This document shows positions 8,858 through 19,388 of a stretch of 64,000 bases of DNA, one piece after another; positions within the stretch are counted from its first letter, which is position 1, and every line of letters starts with the position of its first letter. This stretch comes from Acinetobacter sp. A2. Lineage in GTDB: Bacteria; Pseudomonadota; Gammaproteobacteria; Pseudomonadales; Moraxellaceae. The position numbers and the translations under genes are program-made. The stretch is from contig NZ_JAAZQX010000002.1 in the NCBI RefSeq assembly GCF_012371325.1, forward strand, positions 112,815 to 176,814. Direction: 5' to 3'. The notes beneath the pieces were generated by a model. That model did not search any database and was not told the DNA's origin. It saw nothing but the letters and a program-made list of their open reading frames with translations.

Positions 8858-9484
8858 TTATTTAGAATACAATTCTACAATCAAGCTTTCGTTGATTTCA
8901 GCAGGTAAATCAGAACGATCTGGTGCAGCTTTGAACGTACCTTCTAATTTAGAATGGTCAACTTCCATCCAAGAAGGGATACCACGTTGAGCAGCCAATT
9001 CAATTGCGTTTTTAATACGTAATTGTTGTTTTGCACCTTCGTGAACTGCAATTACATCACCAGCTTTAACTTGGATAGACGCAATGTTAACACGACGACC
9101 ATTTAAAGTAATGCTACGGTGAGATACAAGCTGACGAGCTTCTGCACGTGTAGAACCAAAACCCATGCGATAAACAACGTTATCAAGACGGCTTTCGAGC
9201 AATTTCAACAAGTTTTCACCTGTTGCGCCTTTCACACGAGCAGCTTCTTTATAGTAGTTACTAAATTGACGCTCTAAAACACCGTACATACGACGTACTT
9301 TTTGTTTTTCACGTAATTGTAGTGAGTACTCAGATTGCTTACCACCACGAGCCCCGCCATGTTGGCCAGGTGCTTTAGCGTGTTTTTTAGTTTTGACGTC
9401 AAAAGGTTTAACGCCAGATTTAAGTTGCAGGTCTGTCCCTTCGCGGCGAGAGAGTTTGCATTTTGGACCAATATAACGAGCCAT
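8858..9484 (-). CDS. rpsD: 30S ribosomal protein S4
   Basis: The 208-residue protein begins [16 protein letters not shown] and contains the S4 RNA-binding fold ([21 protein letters not shown], quoted here as separate landmarks [10 protein letters not shown] and [13 protein letters not shown]). S4 nucleates 30S assembly on 16S rRNA and in E. coli represses the alpha operon by binding the rpsM leader. It sits 13 bp after rpsK. A hairpin upstream of rpsM (10295-10321) is a candidate target for such control here. Confidence 0.98.
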   Translation of the reverse strand: MARYIGPKCKLSRREGTDLQLKSGVKPFDVKTKKHAKAPGQHGGARGGKQSEYSLQLREKQKVRRMYGVLERQFSNYYKEAARVKGATGENLLKLLESRLDNVVYRMGFGSTRAEARQLVSHRSITLNGRRVNIASIQVKAGDVIAVHEGAKQQLRIKNAIELAAQRGIPSWMEVDHSKLEGTFKAAPDRSDLPAEINESLIVELYSK

Positions 9485-9496
9485 GAATGTTTCTCC

Positions 9497-9883
9497 TTAC
9501 ACGCGACGTTTTTTAGGTGGACGGCAACCGTTGTGAGGGATTGGAGTCACATCGGTAATGCTGTTAATTTTATAACCCACTGCACCTAATGCACGAACCG
9601 CAGACTCACGACCTGGACCAGGACCTTTAACAAGGACGTCCAAGTTTTTCAAACCGTAATCTAAAGCAGCTTTACCAGCAACTTCAGCAGCTACCTGAGC
9701 AGCGAACGGAGTTGATTTACGTGATCCACGGAAGCCTTGTCCACCTGAGGTAGCCCAAGCCAGTGCATTACCTTGACGATCGGTAATGGTCACAATGGTG
9801 TTATTAAAAGAAGCGTGAATGTGTGCAACACCTTCAGAGACGGTACGAGTGACCTTCTTGCGTGTGCGAGTATCTTTAGCCAT
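9497..9883 (-). CDS. rpsK: 30S ribosomal protein S11
   Basis: The 128-residue protein shows the S11 core [17 protein letters not shown] and ends with the diagnostic [18 protein letters not shown] tail. S11 forms part of the mRNA exit region of the 30S platform. It is the second gene of the alpha operon, 19 bp after rpsM. Confidence 0.98.
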
Positions 9884-9902
9884 CTTTTAGCTTCCAGAAA
9901 TC

Positions 9903-10259
9903 TTATTTCTTAATCGGTTTGCGCGGACCTTTACGGGTACGTGCGTTAGTTTTGGTGCGTTGACCACGGACAGGCAAGCTGCGACGATGACGAAGACCGC
10001 GGTAGCAGCCTAAATCCATTAAACGTTTAATGTTCATGGAAATTTCGCGACGTAAGTCACCTTCGGTCGGAACCTTAGCAACTTCTGCACGAATCGCATC
10101 AAGCTGAGCGTCATCTAGTTCACGGATCTTTGTTGTTGGTGCGATGCCCGCAGCAGCCAAGATAGTCTTAGCAGTGTGGCGACCAATACCAAAGATATAA
10201 GTGAGAGAGATAACAGCGTGCTTGTTATCCGGAATGTTTACACCGGCAATACGAGCCAT
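9903..10259 (-). CDS. rpsM: 30S ribosomal protein S13
   Basis: The 118-residue protein starts [10 protein letters not shown] and has [18 protein letters not shown] in its basic C-terminal tail, which contacts the tRNA and forms head-to-50S bridges. It is the first gene of the alpha operon. The 107-bp gap separating it from rpmJ is one of the longest in the supercluster and carries a strong hairpin, consistent with a translational control region. A TGGAG ribosome site precedes the ATG. Confidence 0.98.
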   Translation of the reverse strand: MARIAGVNIPDNKHAVISLTYIFGIGRHTAKTILAAAGIAPTTKIRELDDAQLDAIRAEVAKVPTEGDLRREISMNIKRLMDLGCYRGLRHRRSLPVRGQRTKTNARTRKGPRKPIKK

Positions 10260-10294
10260 TCAATTTTCTCCAAAAAGGCAGTTAAGATAATCAA

Positions 10295-10321
10295 CCGCCC
10301 CACAAAAATCTTGAGGGGCGG
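10295..10321 (-). promoter_or_regulatory. Leader hairpin before rpsM (candidate S4 target)
   Basis: CCGCCCC (10295-10301) and GGGGCGG (10315-10321) are perfect 7-bp arms with a 13-base loop in the rpmJ-rpsM gap, ending 36 bp before the rpsM ATG. It has no T run right after it, so it is not a typical terminator. In E. coli the same gap holds the S4-binding alpha-operon pseudoknot. Equivalence is inferred from position only. Confidence 0.4.
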
Positions 10322-10366
10322 ATAATAACCTAATTAGCCTACTGAAATCAACAGGTCTTAATCAAA

Positions 10367-10483
10367 TTAACCTTGACGCTGCTTATGACGAGGTTCTGCG
10401 CTGCAAATTACGCGGATAACCCCATTACGACGGATAACTTTACAGCTACCACAAATTTTCTTTACAGAAGCTTGTACTTTCAT
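10367..10483 (-). CDS. rpmJ: 50S ribosomal protein L36 (zinc-binding form)
   Basis: A 38-residue protein, [15 protein letters not shown] onward, ending PRHKQRQG. Cys11, Cys14, Cys27 and His33 make the zinc ribbon of the C+ form of L36. It stands in the conserved place between secY (21 bp upstream) and rpsM. It was read directly from the minus strand. Being the zinc-dependent form, it contrasts with the zinc-free L31 paralogue near 63 kb. Confidence 0.97.
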
Positions 10484-10503
10484 GATGAAACCTCTAAGTG
10501 CGC

Positions 10504-11862
10504 TTATCCCTTAGGATGAGCAGTCGTTTTTCTCATTAACGTTTGATTATCGTACTGGTGCGAGGTGAGATGTGCTTGAAGCTGAGCCATAAAGTCCATC
10601 ACGACCACCACAACAATCAGCAATGAGGTACCACCCAAATAGAATGGAATACCAAAAGAGCTCTGTAATACCATTGGCATTAAACAAATCACTGTGATGT
10701 AAATCGCGCCAATAAAGGTCAAACGACTGAGAATATGATCTAAGTAACGAGCAGTTTGCTCACCTGGGCGAATACCAGGCACATAAGCTCCGCTGCGTTT
10801 CAAGTTCTCTGAAACCTCTTTAGGACTGAATACCAGCGCTGTATAGAAGTAACAGAAAAAGATAATTAACGCACCAAAGAGCACCAAATACAACGGTTGT
10901 CCAGGCGACAATACCAATGCCAAGTCTTGAAGACTACGCTTGATTAATCCTGCATTAGGATCTGCACTACCCACCCACTGACCTAAGCTCGCAGGGAACA
11001 AAAGCAATGAACTGGCAAAGATTGCAGGAATAACACCTGCCATATTAATTTTTAATGGCAAATGCGTTTGCTGTGCAGTAAATACACGACGACCTTGTTG
11101 TTTTTGAGCATAGTTTACTGGAATACGACGCTGCGCCTTCTCAATAAACACAATTGCTGCAAGTACACCCAATGATAAAAGGCCAAAAATTGCCAAGCCA
11201 ATCAGACTAGACTGACCACTATCAATAGATGAGAAAGACTGCATAATTAAATTAGGCAAGCCTGCAACAATACCTGCGAAAATGATCATGGAAATACCAT
11301 TACCCACTCCGCGTTCGGTAATTTGTTCACCCAACCACATTAGGAACATAGTTCCTGCTACCAAAGAGGTTACAGCTGGAACGTAAAAAGCCAGACCTGA
11401 AGTAAGGGTAATCCCTTGACTAATCAGACCTGCACACATACCAATTGCTTGCACAAGTGCAAGAAAAAGTGTTCCTTGGCGCGTATATTGATTAATTTTA
11501 CGCTTGCCTTGTTCGCCTTCTTTTTTCAAAGCTTCCAGCGAAGGAACCACGGTTGACATTAACTGCACAATAATCGATGCAGAAATGTATGGCATGATCC
11601 CTAAAGCAAGAATCGACATCCGCTCTAATGCACCACCCGAAAACATGTTAAACAAACCAAGGATTGTACCTTGGTTTGCATTAAACAAATGTTCAAGTGC
11701 GGCATTATTAATGCCTGGTACTGGAATATGCGCTCCTAGTCGAAACACCAACAACGCACCAATGAGAAACATCATTCGGCGTATAATTTCACGATATTTT
11801 ACATGAAATGGTTGGCCTTTCATCATATGAACATGACCTGAAGAACTAGGAGTCATAGACAC
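10504..11862 (-). CDS. secY: Preprotein translocase subunit SecY
   Basis: A 452-residue protein with about ten membrane segments, including [13 protein letters not shown] (TM1 and plug entry), the cytoplasmic [19 protein letters not shown] loop and [21 protein letters not shown] near TM8-9. SecY forms the protein-conducting channel with SecE and SecG in the inner membrane. It is the penultimate gene of the spc operon. A GTG start at 11862 follows GAGGAG at 9 bp, and an ATG two codons later is also possible. The GAGGAG overlaps the end of rplO, suggesting coupling. Confidence 0.97.
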
Positions 11863-11868
11863 TGGGGA

Positions 11869-12309
11869 TTACTCCTCGACTTTACCGCCAGCAGCTTCAA
11901 CAGCAGCTTTAGCGCCTTTAGTCACAGCAACACCTTGAACAGTGAATGCGCGAGTAATTTCACCAGAAAGTACGATACGAGCACGAATCATATCTTTACG
12001 TACAACGTTCGCTGCTTTTAAAGTTTCTAGGCTAACGATGTCGCCTTCAACTTTAGCAAGCTCAGATAAACGTACTTCAGCAGTTTTCAAAGCGATTTGG
12101 CTAGTGAAACCGAATTTAGGTAAACGACGATATAACGCAGTTTGACCACCTTCGAATCCAGGACGTGTACCACCGCTCTTACGTGAGTTTTGACCTTTGA
12201 TACCACGACCACCAGTCTTACCAACGCCAGAACCGATACCACGGCCTAGACGACGGGCTTCACGCTTAGCACCTTCTGCAGGTGCAAGTTCATTTAAACG
12301 CAGAGTCAT
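11869..12309 (-). CDS. rplO: 50S ribosomal protein L15
   Basis: The 146-residue protein has the glycine- and arginine-rich N-terminal extension typical of L15 ([21 protein letters not shown]) that threads into 23S rRNA, shown here only as landmark [13 protein letters not shown], and a globular C-terminal half. The ATG follows AGAGGAATAAGCC. It lies between rpmD and secY in the spc operon. Confidence 0.97.
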   Translation of the reverse strand: MTLRLNELAPAEGAKREARRLGRGIGSGVGKTGGRGIKGQNSRKSGGTRPGFEGGQTALYRRLPKFGFTSQIALKTAEVRLSELAKVEGDIVSLETLKAANVVRKDMIRARIVLSGEITRAFTVQGVAVTKGAKAAVEAAGGKVEE

Positions 12310-12312
12310 GGC

Positions 12313-12489
12313 TTATTCCTCTACACTAACCATATAGTAGACTTGGTTGATCATACCACGGTTAGAAGGCGTATCTTGCACTTCTACAGTATGACCAATA
12401 CGACGCAGACCTAAACCTTTAAGGCTAAGCTTGTGATTTTTCAAGCGGTGCGATGCAGATTTAGTCTGGGTAACTTTAATCGTTTTCAT
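12313..12489 (-). CDS. rpmD: 50S ribosomal protein L30
   Basis: A 58-residue protein beginning [15 protein letters not shown] and containing [15 protein letters not shown], the L30 signature. It was read directly from the minus strand between rpsE and rplO. The stop lies 3 bp before the rplO start. L30 is a small late-assembly protein of the large subunit. Confidence 0.97.
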   Translation of the reverse strand: MKTIKVTQTKSASHRLKNHKLSLKGLGLRRIGHTVEVQDTPSNRGMINQVYYMVSVEE

Positions 12490-12495
12490 GATTGA

Positions 12496-12993
12496 TTACC
12501 CTTGAATTTGTTCTACTGAAAGACCACGTTTCGCAGCAACCTTTTCAGGAGTTGTCATATCACGCAAACCGTTGAAAGTTGCGTTAACTACGTTTGCAGC
12601 GTTAGTAGAACCACGGCATTTAGTCAATACGTTACGTACACCTGCAGCTTCTAAAACTGCACGCATAGAACCACCCGCAATTACACCAGTACCTTCAGAT
12701 GCTGGTTGCATGTAAACACGGCTTGCACCGTGACGTGCGTGAATTGGGTGTTGTAAAGTACCGTCTGCCAATTCGATTGTGATCATGTTACGACGAGCAG
12801 CTTCAAGTGCTTTAGAAATAGCAGCTGGAACTTCACGTGCTTTACCACGACCAAAACCTACGCGACCATTACCATCACCCACAACAGTTAATGCTGTGAA
12901 AGAGAAGATACGACCACCTTTAACAACTTTGGCTACACGATCAACGGCAACCAGCTTTTCAACAAGACCTTCGTTTTGTTCAACTTTAGCCAT
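12496..12993 (-). CDS. rpsE: 30S ribosomal protein S5
   Basis: The 165-residue protein shows the S5 double-stranded RNA-binding domain ([34 protein letters not shown]) and a C-terminal domain with [14 protein letters not shown]5 helps unwind mRNA at the 30S entry site and contributes to decoding accuracy. It is followed after 6 bp by rpmD. Confidence 0.98.
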   Translation of the reverse strand: MAKVEQNEGLVEKLVAVDRVAKVVKGGRIFSFTALTVVGDGNGRVGFGRGKAREVPAAISKALEAARRNMITIELADGTLQHPIHARHGASRVYMQPASEGTGVIAGGSMRAVLEAAGVRNVLTKCRGSTNAANVVNATFNGLRDMTTPEKVAAKRGLSVEQIQG

Positions 12994-12995
12994 GA

Positions 12996-13346
12996 TTAGA
13001 ACTCCAAGCCGTTTTCACGAGCAGCATCAGCCAAGGCTTTGATACGACCATGATATTTAAAACCAGAACGGTCAAATGCAACTTTAGTTACACCAGCTGC
13101 TTTCGCACGTTCTGCGATTAAAGCACCTACTTTTTGAGCTGCTTCAACGTTACCAGTTGTACCAGCACGTAAAGTAGCATCTAAAGTTGAAGCTTGCGCT
13201 AAAACTTTGCCACCATCTGCTGAAATAACTTGAGCATAGATGTGACGCGGAGTGCGGTTTACACACAAACGAGTCGCACCCAATGCACGGATGTGCAAGC
13301 GTGTGCTTTTCGCACGACGCAAACGGGATTGTTTCTTTTCGTTCAT
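12996..13346 (-). CDS. rplR: 50S ribosomal protein L18
   Basis: The 116-residue protein has the basic N-terminus and the [21 protein letters not shown] segment of L18 (landmark: [13 protein letters not shown]), which binds 5S rRNA with L5 and L25 in the central protuberance. The C-terminus [20 protein letters not shown] is also typical. It lies between rplF and rpsE with a gap of only 2 bp to rpsE. Confidence 0.98.
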   Translation of the reverse strand: MNEKKQSRLRRAKSTRLHIRALGATRLCVNRTPRHIYAQVISADGGKVLAQASTLDATLRAGTTGNVEAAQKVGALIAERAKAAGVTKVAFDRSGFKYHGRIKALADAARENGLEF

Positions 13347-13360
13347 AAGAACCTCGCGCC

Positions 13361-13894
13361 TTATTTCTTCTTAGCTTCTTTACGAAGTACAACTTCGTCA
13401 GAATAACGAACACCTTTACCTTTATATGGCTCTGGTGGACGGTAACCACGGATGTCTGCAGCAACTTGACCTAAAGCTGCTTTATCAGCAGATTTAAGGA
13501 TAATTTCAGTTGCAGTTGGAGTTTCTGCAGTTACACCTTCAGGAAGTGTGTAGTCGATTGGGTGTGAGAAACCAAGGTTAAGGTTAACAACGTTACCTTT
13601 AACCGCAGCTTTATAACCAACACCAATCAATTGCAACTTGCGTTCGAAGCCTTCGCTTACACCTTTTACAAGGTTGTTAAGCACAGCGCGAGCAGTACCA
13701 GCTTGCATCCAAGCGTCTTTCGACTCAGCTTTAGGAGCAATAGCTAGAATACCGTCTTCCTGTTTTAGCTCGACCAGCGCATGCAGGTTGAAAGACAATG
13801 TACCTTTGCTGCCTTTCACTTCGACCTGCCGGCCGTTCTGAGTAACTGTAACACCGTTAGGTACAGTTACTGGGGCTTTAGCCACACGAGACAT
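13361..13894 (-). CDS. rplF: 50S ribosomal protein L6
   Basis: The 177-residue protein starts [15 protein letters not shown] and carries two tandem L6 repeats. The C-terminal one ends in [19 protein letters not shown], the most conserved stretch, next to the sarcin-ricin loop where translation GTPases act. It lies 16 bp after rpsH. Confidence 0.98.
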   Translation of the reverse strand: MSRVAKAPVTVPNGVTVTQNGRQVEVKGSKGTLSFNLHALVELKQEDGILAIAPKAESKDAWMQAGTARAVLNNLVKGVSEGFERKLQLIGVGYKAAVKGNVVNLNLGFSHPIDYTLPEGVTAETPTATEIILKSADKAALGQVAADIRGYRPPEPYKGKGVRYSDEVVLRKEAKKK

Positions 13895-13910
13895 GAGGAA
13901 TCACCTATTA

Positions 13911-14306
13911 TTAAGAAACAAAAGCAATAACTTCACCACCGATACCTGCAGCACGTGCAGCGCGATCAGTCATGATGCCTTTGCTTGTAGAAACGATTGC
14001 AATACCTAAACCTTGCTTAACGCTTGGAAGTGCATCTTTACCGCGATACTGACGTAGACCTGGACGGCTTACGCGTTTCACAGTTTCGATAACTGGTTTG
14101 CCTTCAAAATATTTTAAAGTAATCGTTAAAGTAGCTTTGCCTTCGTTGTCAGCAACTTCTACATTTGCGATATAACCTTCTTGTTGAAGTACGTTTGCAA
14201 TAGCAACCTTCAACTTAGAATTAGGCATAGAAACAGTTTGTTTCTTTGCCATTTGAGCGTTACGAACACGCGTTAGCATGTCGGCAACGGTATCTTGCAT
14301 ACTCAT
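13911..14306 (-). CDS. rpsH: 30S ribosomal protein S8
   Basis: The 131-residue protein begins [19 protein letters not shown] and ends [21 protein letters not shown], both standard for S8. In E. coli S8 binds helix 21 of 16S rRNA and represses the spc operon by binding the rplE start region. I did not find an obvious mimic of that site here. It follows rpsN after 12 bp. Confidence 0.98.
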   Translation of the reverse strand: MSMQDTVADMLTRVRNAQMAKKQTVSMPNSKLKVAIANVLQQEGYIANVEVADNEGKATLTITLKYFEGKPVIETVKRVSRPGLRQYRGKDALPSVKQGLGIAIVSTSKGIMTDRAARAAGIGGEVIAFVS

Positions 14307-14318
14307 TTATAGTGCTCC

Positions 14319-14624
14319 TTACCAGCTTGCCTTAACAACGCCCGGTACATCACCTTGCATTACTGTGTCACGTAATTTGTTACGGCTTAAACCGAACTTA
14401 CGGAAGTAACCATGAGGACGACCAGTTAAACCACAACGGTTACGAAGACGTACTGGAGACGCATTACGTGGTAATGCTTGTAACTTCATCATCGCTTCGA
14501 AACGCTCTTCGTCGCTTGCATTTACGTTTGCAATCGTTGCTTTTAATTCAGCACGTTTTGCAGCGTATTTCGCAACAGTAGCTTCGCGTTTCAATTCGCG
14601 ATTAATCATACCTTTCTTAGCCAT
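14319..14624 (-). CDS. rpsN: 30S ribosomal protein S14 (long, zinc-free form)
   Basis: At 101 residues this is the long form of S14 seen in proteobacteria. The C-terminal block [21 protein letters not shown] has only one cysteine, so it lacks the four-cysteine zinc ribbon of short S14. S14 is a late-binding protein of the 30S head. It lies between rplE and rpsH in the usual spc order. Confidence 0.98.
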   Translation of the reverse strand: MAKKGMINRELKREATVAKYAAKRAELKATIANVNASDEERFEAMMKLQALPRNASPVRLRNRCGLTGRPHGYFRKFGLSRNKLRDTVMQGDVPGVVKASW

Positions 14625-14633
14625 ATCGACCTC

Positions 14634-15170
14634 TTATTTGAACGGGAAGCCGAATGCACGCATAAGCGCACGGCCTTCGTCATCGGTGCGAGCAGTCGTA
14701 GTAATGGTGATGTCCATACCACGAATCCGATCAATCTTATCAAAATCGATTTCAGGGAACATGATTTGTTCCTTGAGACCCATAGAGTAGTTACCACGAC
14801 CATCGAATGATTTCGCAGAGAAACCACGGAAGTCACGGATACGAGGGATCGCGATAGAGATCAAACGGTCTAAGAATTCGTACATACGTTCGCCGCGTAA
14901 AGTAACTTTACAACCAATCGGCCAACCATCACGGATTTTAAAACCAGCGATTGATTTACGAGCTAATGTTAAAACTGGTTTTTGACCAGCAATAGCTTGC
15001 ATATCAGAAAGAGCGCCATCTAACAATTTCTTGTCAGCAGCTGCAGCACCAACACCCATGTTGATGGTAATTTTAGTGATGCGAGGGATCTCCATCACAT
15101 TCTTAACGCCCAATTGTTCTTGTAATTGAGCTTTAAGTTCGTCGTTGTAACGTGTTTTAAGTCTGGCCAT
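14634..15170 (-). CDS. rplE: 50S ribosomal protein L5
   Basis: The 178-residue protein has the L5 signature [17 protein letters not shown] near residues 25-41 and [19 protein letters not shown] later (landmark [13 protein letters not shown]). It binds 5S rRNA and contacts the 30S head and P-site tRNA. It follows rplX by 16 bp. Confidence 0.98.
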   Translation of the reverse strand: MARLKTRYNDELKAQLQEQLGVKNVMEIPRITKITINMGVGAAAADKKLLDGALSDMQAIAGQKPVLTLARKSIAGFKIRDGWPIGCKVTLRGERMYEFLDRLISIAIPRIRDFRGFSAKSFDGRGNYSMGLKEQIMFPEIDFDKIDRIRGMDITITTTARTDDEGRALMRAFGFPFK

Positions 15171-15186
15171 TGCCTATTTCAACCTA

Positions 15187-15504
15187 TTACTTCGCTACCG
15201 CCACTGATTCACCATTTGATTTATAAACGCGAGTTTTCACGCCATCAATCGTTTGGTAACCAACACGGTCAGCCTTTTGGGTTGTAGCATTAAAAATTGC
15301 CACGTTCGAGATATGAAGCGAAGCTTCCTGCGTTACGATACCGCCTTCAGCGCCCGTAGCACGGTTTGGCTTCTGGTGCTTCTTAACCAAGTTAAGACCT
15401 TCGACCTTCACTTGATCATTAGAAACTGACAAAACAGTACCCTGTTTGCCTTTTTCTTTACCTGCGATCACGATTACCTGATCGCCTTTTTTAATCTTAG
15501 CCAT
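15187..15504 (-). CDS. rplX: 50S ribosomal protein L24
   Basis: The 105-residue protein contains the KOW motif near its start ([20 protein letters not shown]) and the [10 protein letters not shown] loop. L24 is one of the initiators of 50S assembly and sits near the tunnel exit. It is the second gene of the spc operon, 9 bp after rplN. Confidence 0.98.
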   Translation of the reverse strand: MAKIKKGDQVIVIAGKEKGKQGTVLSVSNDQVKVEGLNLVKKHQKPNRATGAEGGIVTQEASLHISNVAIFNATTQKADRVGYQTIDGVKTRVYKSNGESVAVAK

Positions 15505-15513
15505 GATTGCCTC

Positions 15514-15882
15514 TTATAGAACTTCAGGAGCCAATGAAATGATTTTCATGAACTGTTCAGTACGAAGTTCACGAGTCACTGGTCCGAAAATACGAGTTGC
15601 AATCGGTGCTTTGTTGTTATTCAAAATAACAGCAGCGTTATCATCAAAACGGATCACAGAACCGTCTGGACGACGAATACCGAACTTTGTACGTACAACA
15701 ACAGCATTCATCACGTCACCTTTTTTAACACGTGCGCGTGGAATAGCTTCTTTTACAGTAACTTTAATAATGTCGCCAACAGAAGCATAACGACGATGTG
15801 AACCACCTAGTACTTTAATACATTGTACGCGGCGAGCACCACTGTTGTCAGCTACGTCAAGCATCGTTTCGGTTTGAATCAT
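15514..15882 (-). CDS. rplN: 50S ribosomal protein L14
   Basis: The 122-residue protein starts [19 protein letters not shown]. An earlier in-frame start at 15915 was rejected because GGAGTAGGGCA lies just before this ATG and 122 residues is the normal length. L14 forms a bridge to the 30S subunit. It is the first gene of the spc group, preceded by a long hairpin at 15902-15959 in a 91-bp gap after rpsQ. Confidence 0.98.
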
Positions 15883-15901
15883 TGCCCTACTCCAAAACCG
15901 A

Positions 15902-15959
15902 GCATCACCGGTCACAATTTCGAAAGGCTCAAAGAGTACTCGAAATTGACCGATGATGC
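15902..15959 (-). promoter_or_regulatory. Long imperfect hairpin at the S10/spc boundary
   Basis: In the rpsQ-rplN gap, three paired segments stack: GCATCA with TGATGC, CGGTCA with TGACCG, and ATTTCGA with TCGAAAT, about 19 bp in all, around a 16-base loop. The stem ends about 20 bp before the rplN ATG. There is no T run, so it is not an ordinary terminator. It could be an RNase processing site or a translational control element. Confidence 0.55.
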
Positions 15960-15973
15960 AACAAGAACGTTAA

Positions 15974-16231
15974 TTACTCAGCAGCAGCTTCAACAACTTC
16001 AACTAAAGTCCATGACTTAGTTTTAGACATTGGGCGGCTTTCTTTGATAGTCACAACATCACCAATCTTGGCTGTGTTGTTCTCATCATGAGCGTGTAAT
16101 TTGGTTGAACGGCGAATCAATTTGCCATACAACGGGTGTTGAACTTGGCGTTCAATAAGGACAACAATAGATTTTTCCATTTTGTCGCTTACAACTTTGC
16201 CAGTTAACGTGCGGACTGTATTTTGACTCAT
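15974..16231 (-). CDS. rpsQ: 30S ribosomal protein S17
   Basis: The 85-residue protein has the S17 OB-fold landmarks [20 protein letters not shown] and [19 protein letters not shown]17 is a primary 16S rRNA-binding protein. It is the last gene of the S10 group and its ATG overlaps the rpmC stop by 4 bp, so translation is probably coupled. Confidence 0.98.
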   Translation of the reverse strand: MSQNTVRTLTGKVVSDKMEKSIVVLIERQVQHPLYGKLIRRSTKLHAHDENNTAKIGDVVTIKESRPMSKTKSWTLVEVVEAAAE

Positions 16232-16425
16232 TGCCCGTTCCCCTGTTTTTCGGTAAGGAGGGTCTTGATGCGTGCAATAGTTTTACGAGTAAGCGCAACT
16301 TCATGCGATTTACCCAATTGACCAGTTGCTTTCGCCATACGAAGACGGAATTGGTTAAGCTGTTGCTCATCAAGCAAAGCTGTCAACTCTTCTACCGACT
16401 TTTCACGTAGATCTTTAGTTTTCAT
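16228..16425 (-). CDS. rpmC: 50S ribosomal protein L29
   Basis: A 65-residue helical protein starting [18 protein letters not shown], with [22 protein letters not shown] (landmark [11 protein letters not shown]) in the second helix. L29 lies at the peptide exit tunnel, where signal recognition particle and trigger factor dock. Its start overlaps the rplP stop by one base and its end overlaps rpsQ by four. Confidence 0.98.
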   Translation of the reverse strand: MKTKDLREKSVEELTALLDEQQLNQFRLRMAKATGQLGKSHEVALTRKTIARIKTLLTEKQGNGQ

Positions 16426-16838
16426 TACATTACCGTCCGAGTCACGATAGTGGTTTTAAACGGAAGTTTAGCAGCAGCAAGCGTAAACGCTTCACGTGCT
16501 AATTCTTCGTCCACACCATCAATTTCGTACAAGACTTTACCTGGTTTGATTTGACAAACCCAATATTCCACAGAACCTTTACCTTTACCCATACGCACTT
16601 CAAGAGGCTTAGAAGTAATTGGTTTGTCTGGGAATACACGGATAAATATCTTACCACCACGCTTAATACGACGGCTAATTGTACGACGCGCCGCTTCAAT
16701 TTGACGCGCAGTCATTTGACCACGTTCAACTGACTTAAGTGCGATAGTACCGAAAGATACTGAGCTACCACGGTGCGCTAGACCAGTGTTACGGCCTTTT
16801 TGCACCTTACGGAATTTAGTACGTTTAGGTTGCAACAT
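16425..16838 (-). CDS. rplP: 50S ribosomal protein L16
   Basis: The 137-residue protein begins [17 protein letters not shown] and has [21 protein letters not shown] and [12 protein letters not shown], classical L16 landmarks. It organises the aminoacyl-tRNA site of the large subunit. It overlaps rpmC by one base and starts 3 bp after rpsC. Confidence 0.98.
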   Translation of the reverse strand: MLQPKRTKFRKVQKGRNTGLAHRGSSVSFGTIALKSVERGQMTARQIEAARRTISRRIKRGGKIFIRVFPDKPITSKPLEVRMGKGKGSVEYWVCQIKPGKVLYEIDGVDEELAREAFTLAAAKLPFKTTIVTRTVM

Positions 16839-16841
16839 GGA

Positions 16842-17594
16842 TTATTCTCCCTTTTCAGCAGAACGATCATTGCGACGACCACGACGCTCTTGACCTTCAC
16901 CACGACCGCGACCGCGTTTAGCTGGACGTTCTTCAGCTGGTGCTGGGTTCATGACTTGTTTCATGCCACCCAAGATTTCACCACGGAATACCCAAACTTT
17001 AACACCAATCGTACCGTAAGTTGTTTCAGCACGCATAGTTGCATAGTCGATGTCCGCACGAAGTGTATGCAAAGGTACACGACCTTCACGATACCATTCA
17101 GTACGTGCAATCTCTGCACCACCTAAACGACCAGAAACTTCAACTTTGATACCTTTAGCACCAGCACGCATAGAGTTCTGTACCGCACGCTTCATAGCAC
17201 GACGGAACATAACACGCTTTTCTAATTGAGAAGCAATTGCTTCAGCAACTAAACGAGCATCTAAGTCTGGACGGTCAATTTCGTTGATGCTTACTTGCGC
17301 AGGAACACCCATAATAGATGTTAATTCGCGTTGTAATTTCTCAATGTCTTCGCCTTTTTTACCGATTACGATACCAGGACGAGCAGTGCTAATTGTTACT
17401 TTAGCAGCGCCTGTTGGACGCTCGATAAGAATGTTGCTTACCATTGCGTTCTTAAGTTTTTTAGTTAAAAACTCACGAACTTGAAGGTCTTTAAGCAAGT
17501 ATTCAGCGTATTGTTTCGGATTCGCATACCAGTTAGCGTTATGACGTTTCACAACACCTAGGCGGATACCGATTGGATGAACCTTCTGACCCAT
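16842..17594 (-). CDS. rpsC: 30S ribosomal protein S3 with arginine-glycine tail
   Basis: The 250-residue protein starts [13 protein letters not shown], has the KH domain with [19 protein letters not shown] (GxxG loop GKKG near residue 80), and the C-terminal S3 domain with [21 protein letters not shown]3 has mRNA helicase activity at the 30S entry channel. Beyond the usual end, about 25 residues rich in Arg, Gly and Glu form a tail ([13 protein letters not shown]...), a feature of Acinetobacter S3 as I recall. It follows rplV after 1 bp. Confidence 0.98.
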   Translation of the reverse strand: MGQKVHPIGIRLGVVKRHNANWYANPKQYAEYLLKDLQVREFLTKKLKNAMVSNILIERPTGAAKVTISTARPGIVIGKKGEDIEKLQRELTSIMGVPAQVSINEIDRPDLDARLVAEAIASQLEKRVMFRRAMKRAVQNSMRAGAKGIKVEVSGRLGGAEIARTEWYREGRVPLHTLRADIDYATMRAETTYGTIGVKVWVFRGEILGGMKQVMNPAPAEERPAKRGRGRGEGQERRGRRNDRSAEKGE

Positions 17595-17595
17595 A

Positions 17596-17928
17596 TCAAA
17601 CCCCTACCTTAACGGTGATGTGACAAGTACGCTTAGTAATACGATCTGCACGGCCTTTAGCACGTGGCATAATACGTTTAAGGCTCATGCCTTCATCAAC
17701 GTAAATCGTAGATACTTTCAAATCGTCTACATCTAAACTGTTATTGTGTTCAGCATTTGCAATTGCAGATTCCAATGCTTTCTTAACTAAAACAGCAGCT
17801 TTTTTGTTGCTGAAGTTTAAAATGTTAAGTGCATGCGCAACAGATTTGCCGCGGATAAGATCTGCAACCAAACGTGCTTTTTGTGCCGAGATAGCGGCAC
17901 CGCGTAATTTAGCAGTTACTTCCATCAT
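17596..17928 (-). CDS. rplV: 50S ribosomal protein L22
   Basis: The 110-residue protein has the L22 core [20 protein letters not shown] and the tunnel-lining hairpin [20 protein letters not shown] (macrolide-relevant loop). Two adjacent ATG codons (17928 and 17925) could serve; AGGTG is spaced better from the second. It lies 8 bp after rpsS and 1 bp before rpsC. Confidence 0.97.
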
Positions 17929-17936
17929 AGCACCTA

Positions 17937-18212
17937 TTAACGTTTAGACTTCTTGTCAACACCGTGACCACGATAGGTACGAGTTGGCGCGAATTCACCG
18001 AGTTTATGACCAACCATGTGTTCAGAAATAATCACTGGAACATGGTTACGACCATTATGAACAGAAATTGTTAAACCAACAAAATCCGGGAGGATCATCG
18101 AACGACGCGACCAAGTTTTGATCGGCTTACGGTTATTAGCCGCGATTGCCGCTTCAACCTTAGCGAACAAGTGCGCATCGACGAATGGGCCTTTTTTCAG
18201 AGAACGAGGCAT
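17937..18212 (-). CDS. rpsS: 30S ribosomal protein S19
   Basis: A 91-residue protein starting [16 protein letters not shown], with [20 protein letters not shown] and [20 protein letters not shown], all standard for S19. It sits in the 30S head with S13 and bridges to the 50S. It is 19 bp after rplB. Confidence 0.98.
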   Translation of the reverse strand: MPRSLKKGPFVDAHLFAKVEAAIAANNRKPIKTWSRRSMILPDFVGLTISVHNGRNHVPVIISEHMVGHKLGEFAPTRTYRGHGVDKKSKR

Positions 18213-18231
18213 TGTCAGATTCCTTTACTTG

Positions 18232-19056
18232 TTACTTAACGCGACGGTCGCGAATAATCATCTTAGTCGTACGCTTGTTGGTACGTGTCTTGTACCCTTT
18301 AGCTTTTTGACCCCATGGGCTTACAGGTTGAATACCTTTAGTACGCCCTTCACCACCACCGTGTGGGTGATCAACCGGGTTCATCGCCATACCACGAACG
18401 GTAGGACGAACACCACGCCAGCGCGAAGCACCTGCTTTACCAAGTGAACGTAGGTTGCTTTCTGAGTTAGATACTTCACCTAACACAGCGCGGCATTCAA
18501 CGTGCACTTTACGCATTTCGCCTGAACGTAGACGAACGATTGCGTATGAACCGTCACGACCCAACAATTGAACTGAAGTACCAGCAGAACGAGCTAATTG
18601 CGCGCCTTTACCGATTTTAAGTTCGATGTTGTGAAGAGTAGCACCGATAGGCATGTTACGAAGTGGTAAGCAGTTACCTGGACGAATTGGAGCATCGTTA
18701 CCAGATTGAACTTGATCACCAGCACGTAAACCTTTAGGCGCAATGATATAACGACGTTCACCGTCAGCATACTTCAACAATGCGATGTGTGCAGTACGGT
18801 TTGGATCGTATTCAATACGCTCAACTACAGCAGGAATGCCATCTTTGTTACGTTTGAAGTCTACGATACGGTAGTGTTGCTTATGACCACCACCAACGTG
18901 ACGTGTAGTAATGTGACCGTTGTTGTTACGACCACCAGTACGTTTTTTAGCTTCTACCAACGGCGCATAAGGCGCACCTTTGTGAAGATGGTCGTGAACG
19001 ACTTTCTCTACAAAGCGACGTCCTGGAGACGTTGGCTTACATTTTTGAATCGGCAT
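18232..19056 (-). CDS. rplB: 50S ribosomal protein L2
   Basis: The 274-residue protein starts [15 protein letters not shown] and has [20 protein letters not shown], the highly conserved loop reaching towards the peptidyl transferase centre (landmark [18 protein letters not shown]). L2 is required for subunit association. It lies between rplW and rpsS. Confidence 0.98.
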   Translation of the reverse strand: MPIQKCKPTSPGRRFVEKVVHDHLHKGAPYAPLVEAKKRTGGRNNNGHITTRHVGGGHKQHYRIVDFKRNKDGIPAVVERIEYDPNRTAHIALLKYADGERRYIIAPKGLRAGDQVQSGNDAPIRPGNCLPLRNMPIGATLHNIELKIGKGAQLARSAGTSVQLLGRDGSYAIVRLRSGEMRKVHVECRAVLGEVSNSESNLRSLGKAGASRWRGVRPTVRGMAMNPVDHPHGGGEGRTKGIQPVSPWGQKAKGYKTRTNKRTTKMIIRDRRVK

Positions 19057-19067
19057 AAATTTCGTCC

Positions 19068-19388
19068 TTATTCCGCTGCGCTTTCAGCGGTATCGCCCAA
19101 GTCAGCCATTTCAACATCTTGGCCAGCTTTCAGGGTGACGTATGCTTTTTTAACATCAGAACGGCGTCCTAATGTACGACCAAAGCGCTTAGTCTTACCT
19201 TTAGTGATAGTCGTGTTAACTTTAACAACTTCCACACCAAATAATTGCTCAACAGCTTTTTTGATTTCAAGCTTGTTTGCATTTAATGCAACTTTAAATA
19301 CTTGAACACCAGCAGTTTCGCCTAAAACTTGTGCTTTTTCTGAAAATACAGGTCCTTGTAGGACTTGATATAAACGTTCGTTGTTCAT
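19068..19388 (-). CDS. rplW: 50S ribosomal protein L23
   Basis: The 106-residue protein starts [19 protein letters not shown] and has [17 protein letters not shown] in its core. L23 is the docking site for trigger factor and signal recognition particle. Its ATG overlaps the rplD stop by four bases, implying coupling. Confidence 0.98.
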   Translation of the reverse strand: MNNERLYQVLQGPVFSEKAQVLGETAGVQVFKVALNANKLEIKKAVEQLFGVEVVKVNTTITKGKTKRFGRTLGRRSDVKKAYVTLKAGQDVEMADLGDTAESAAE

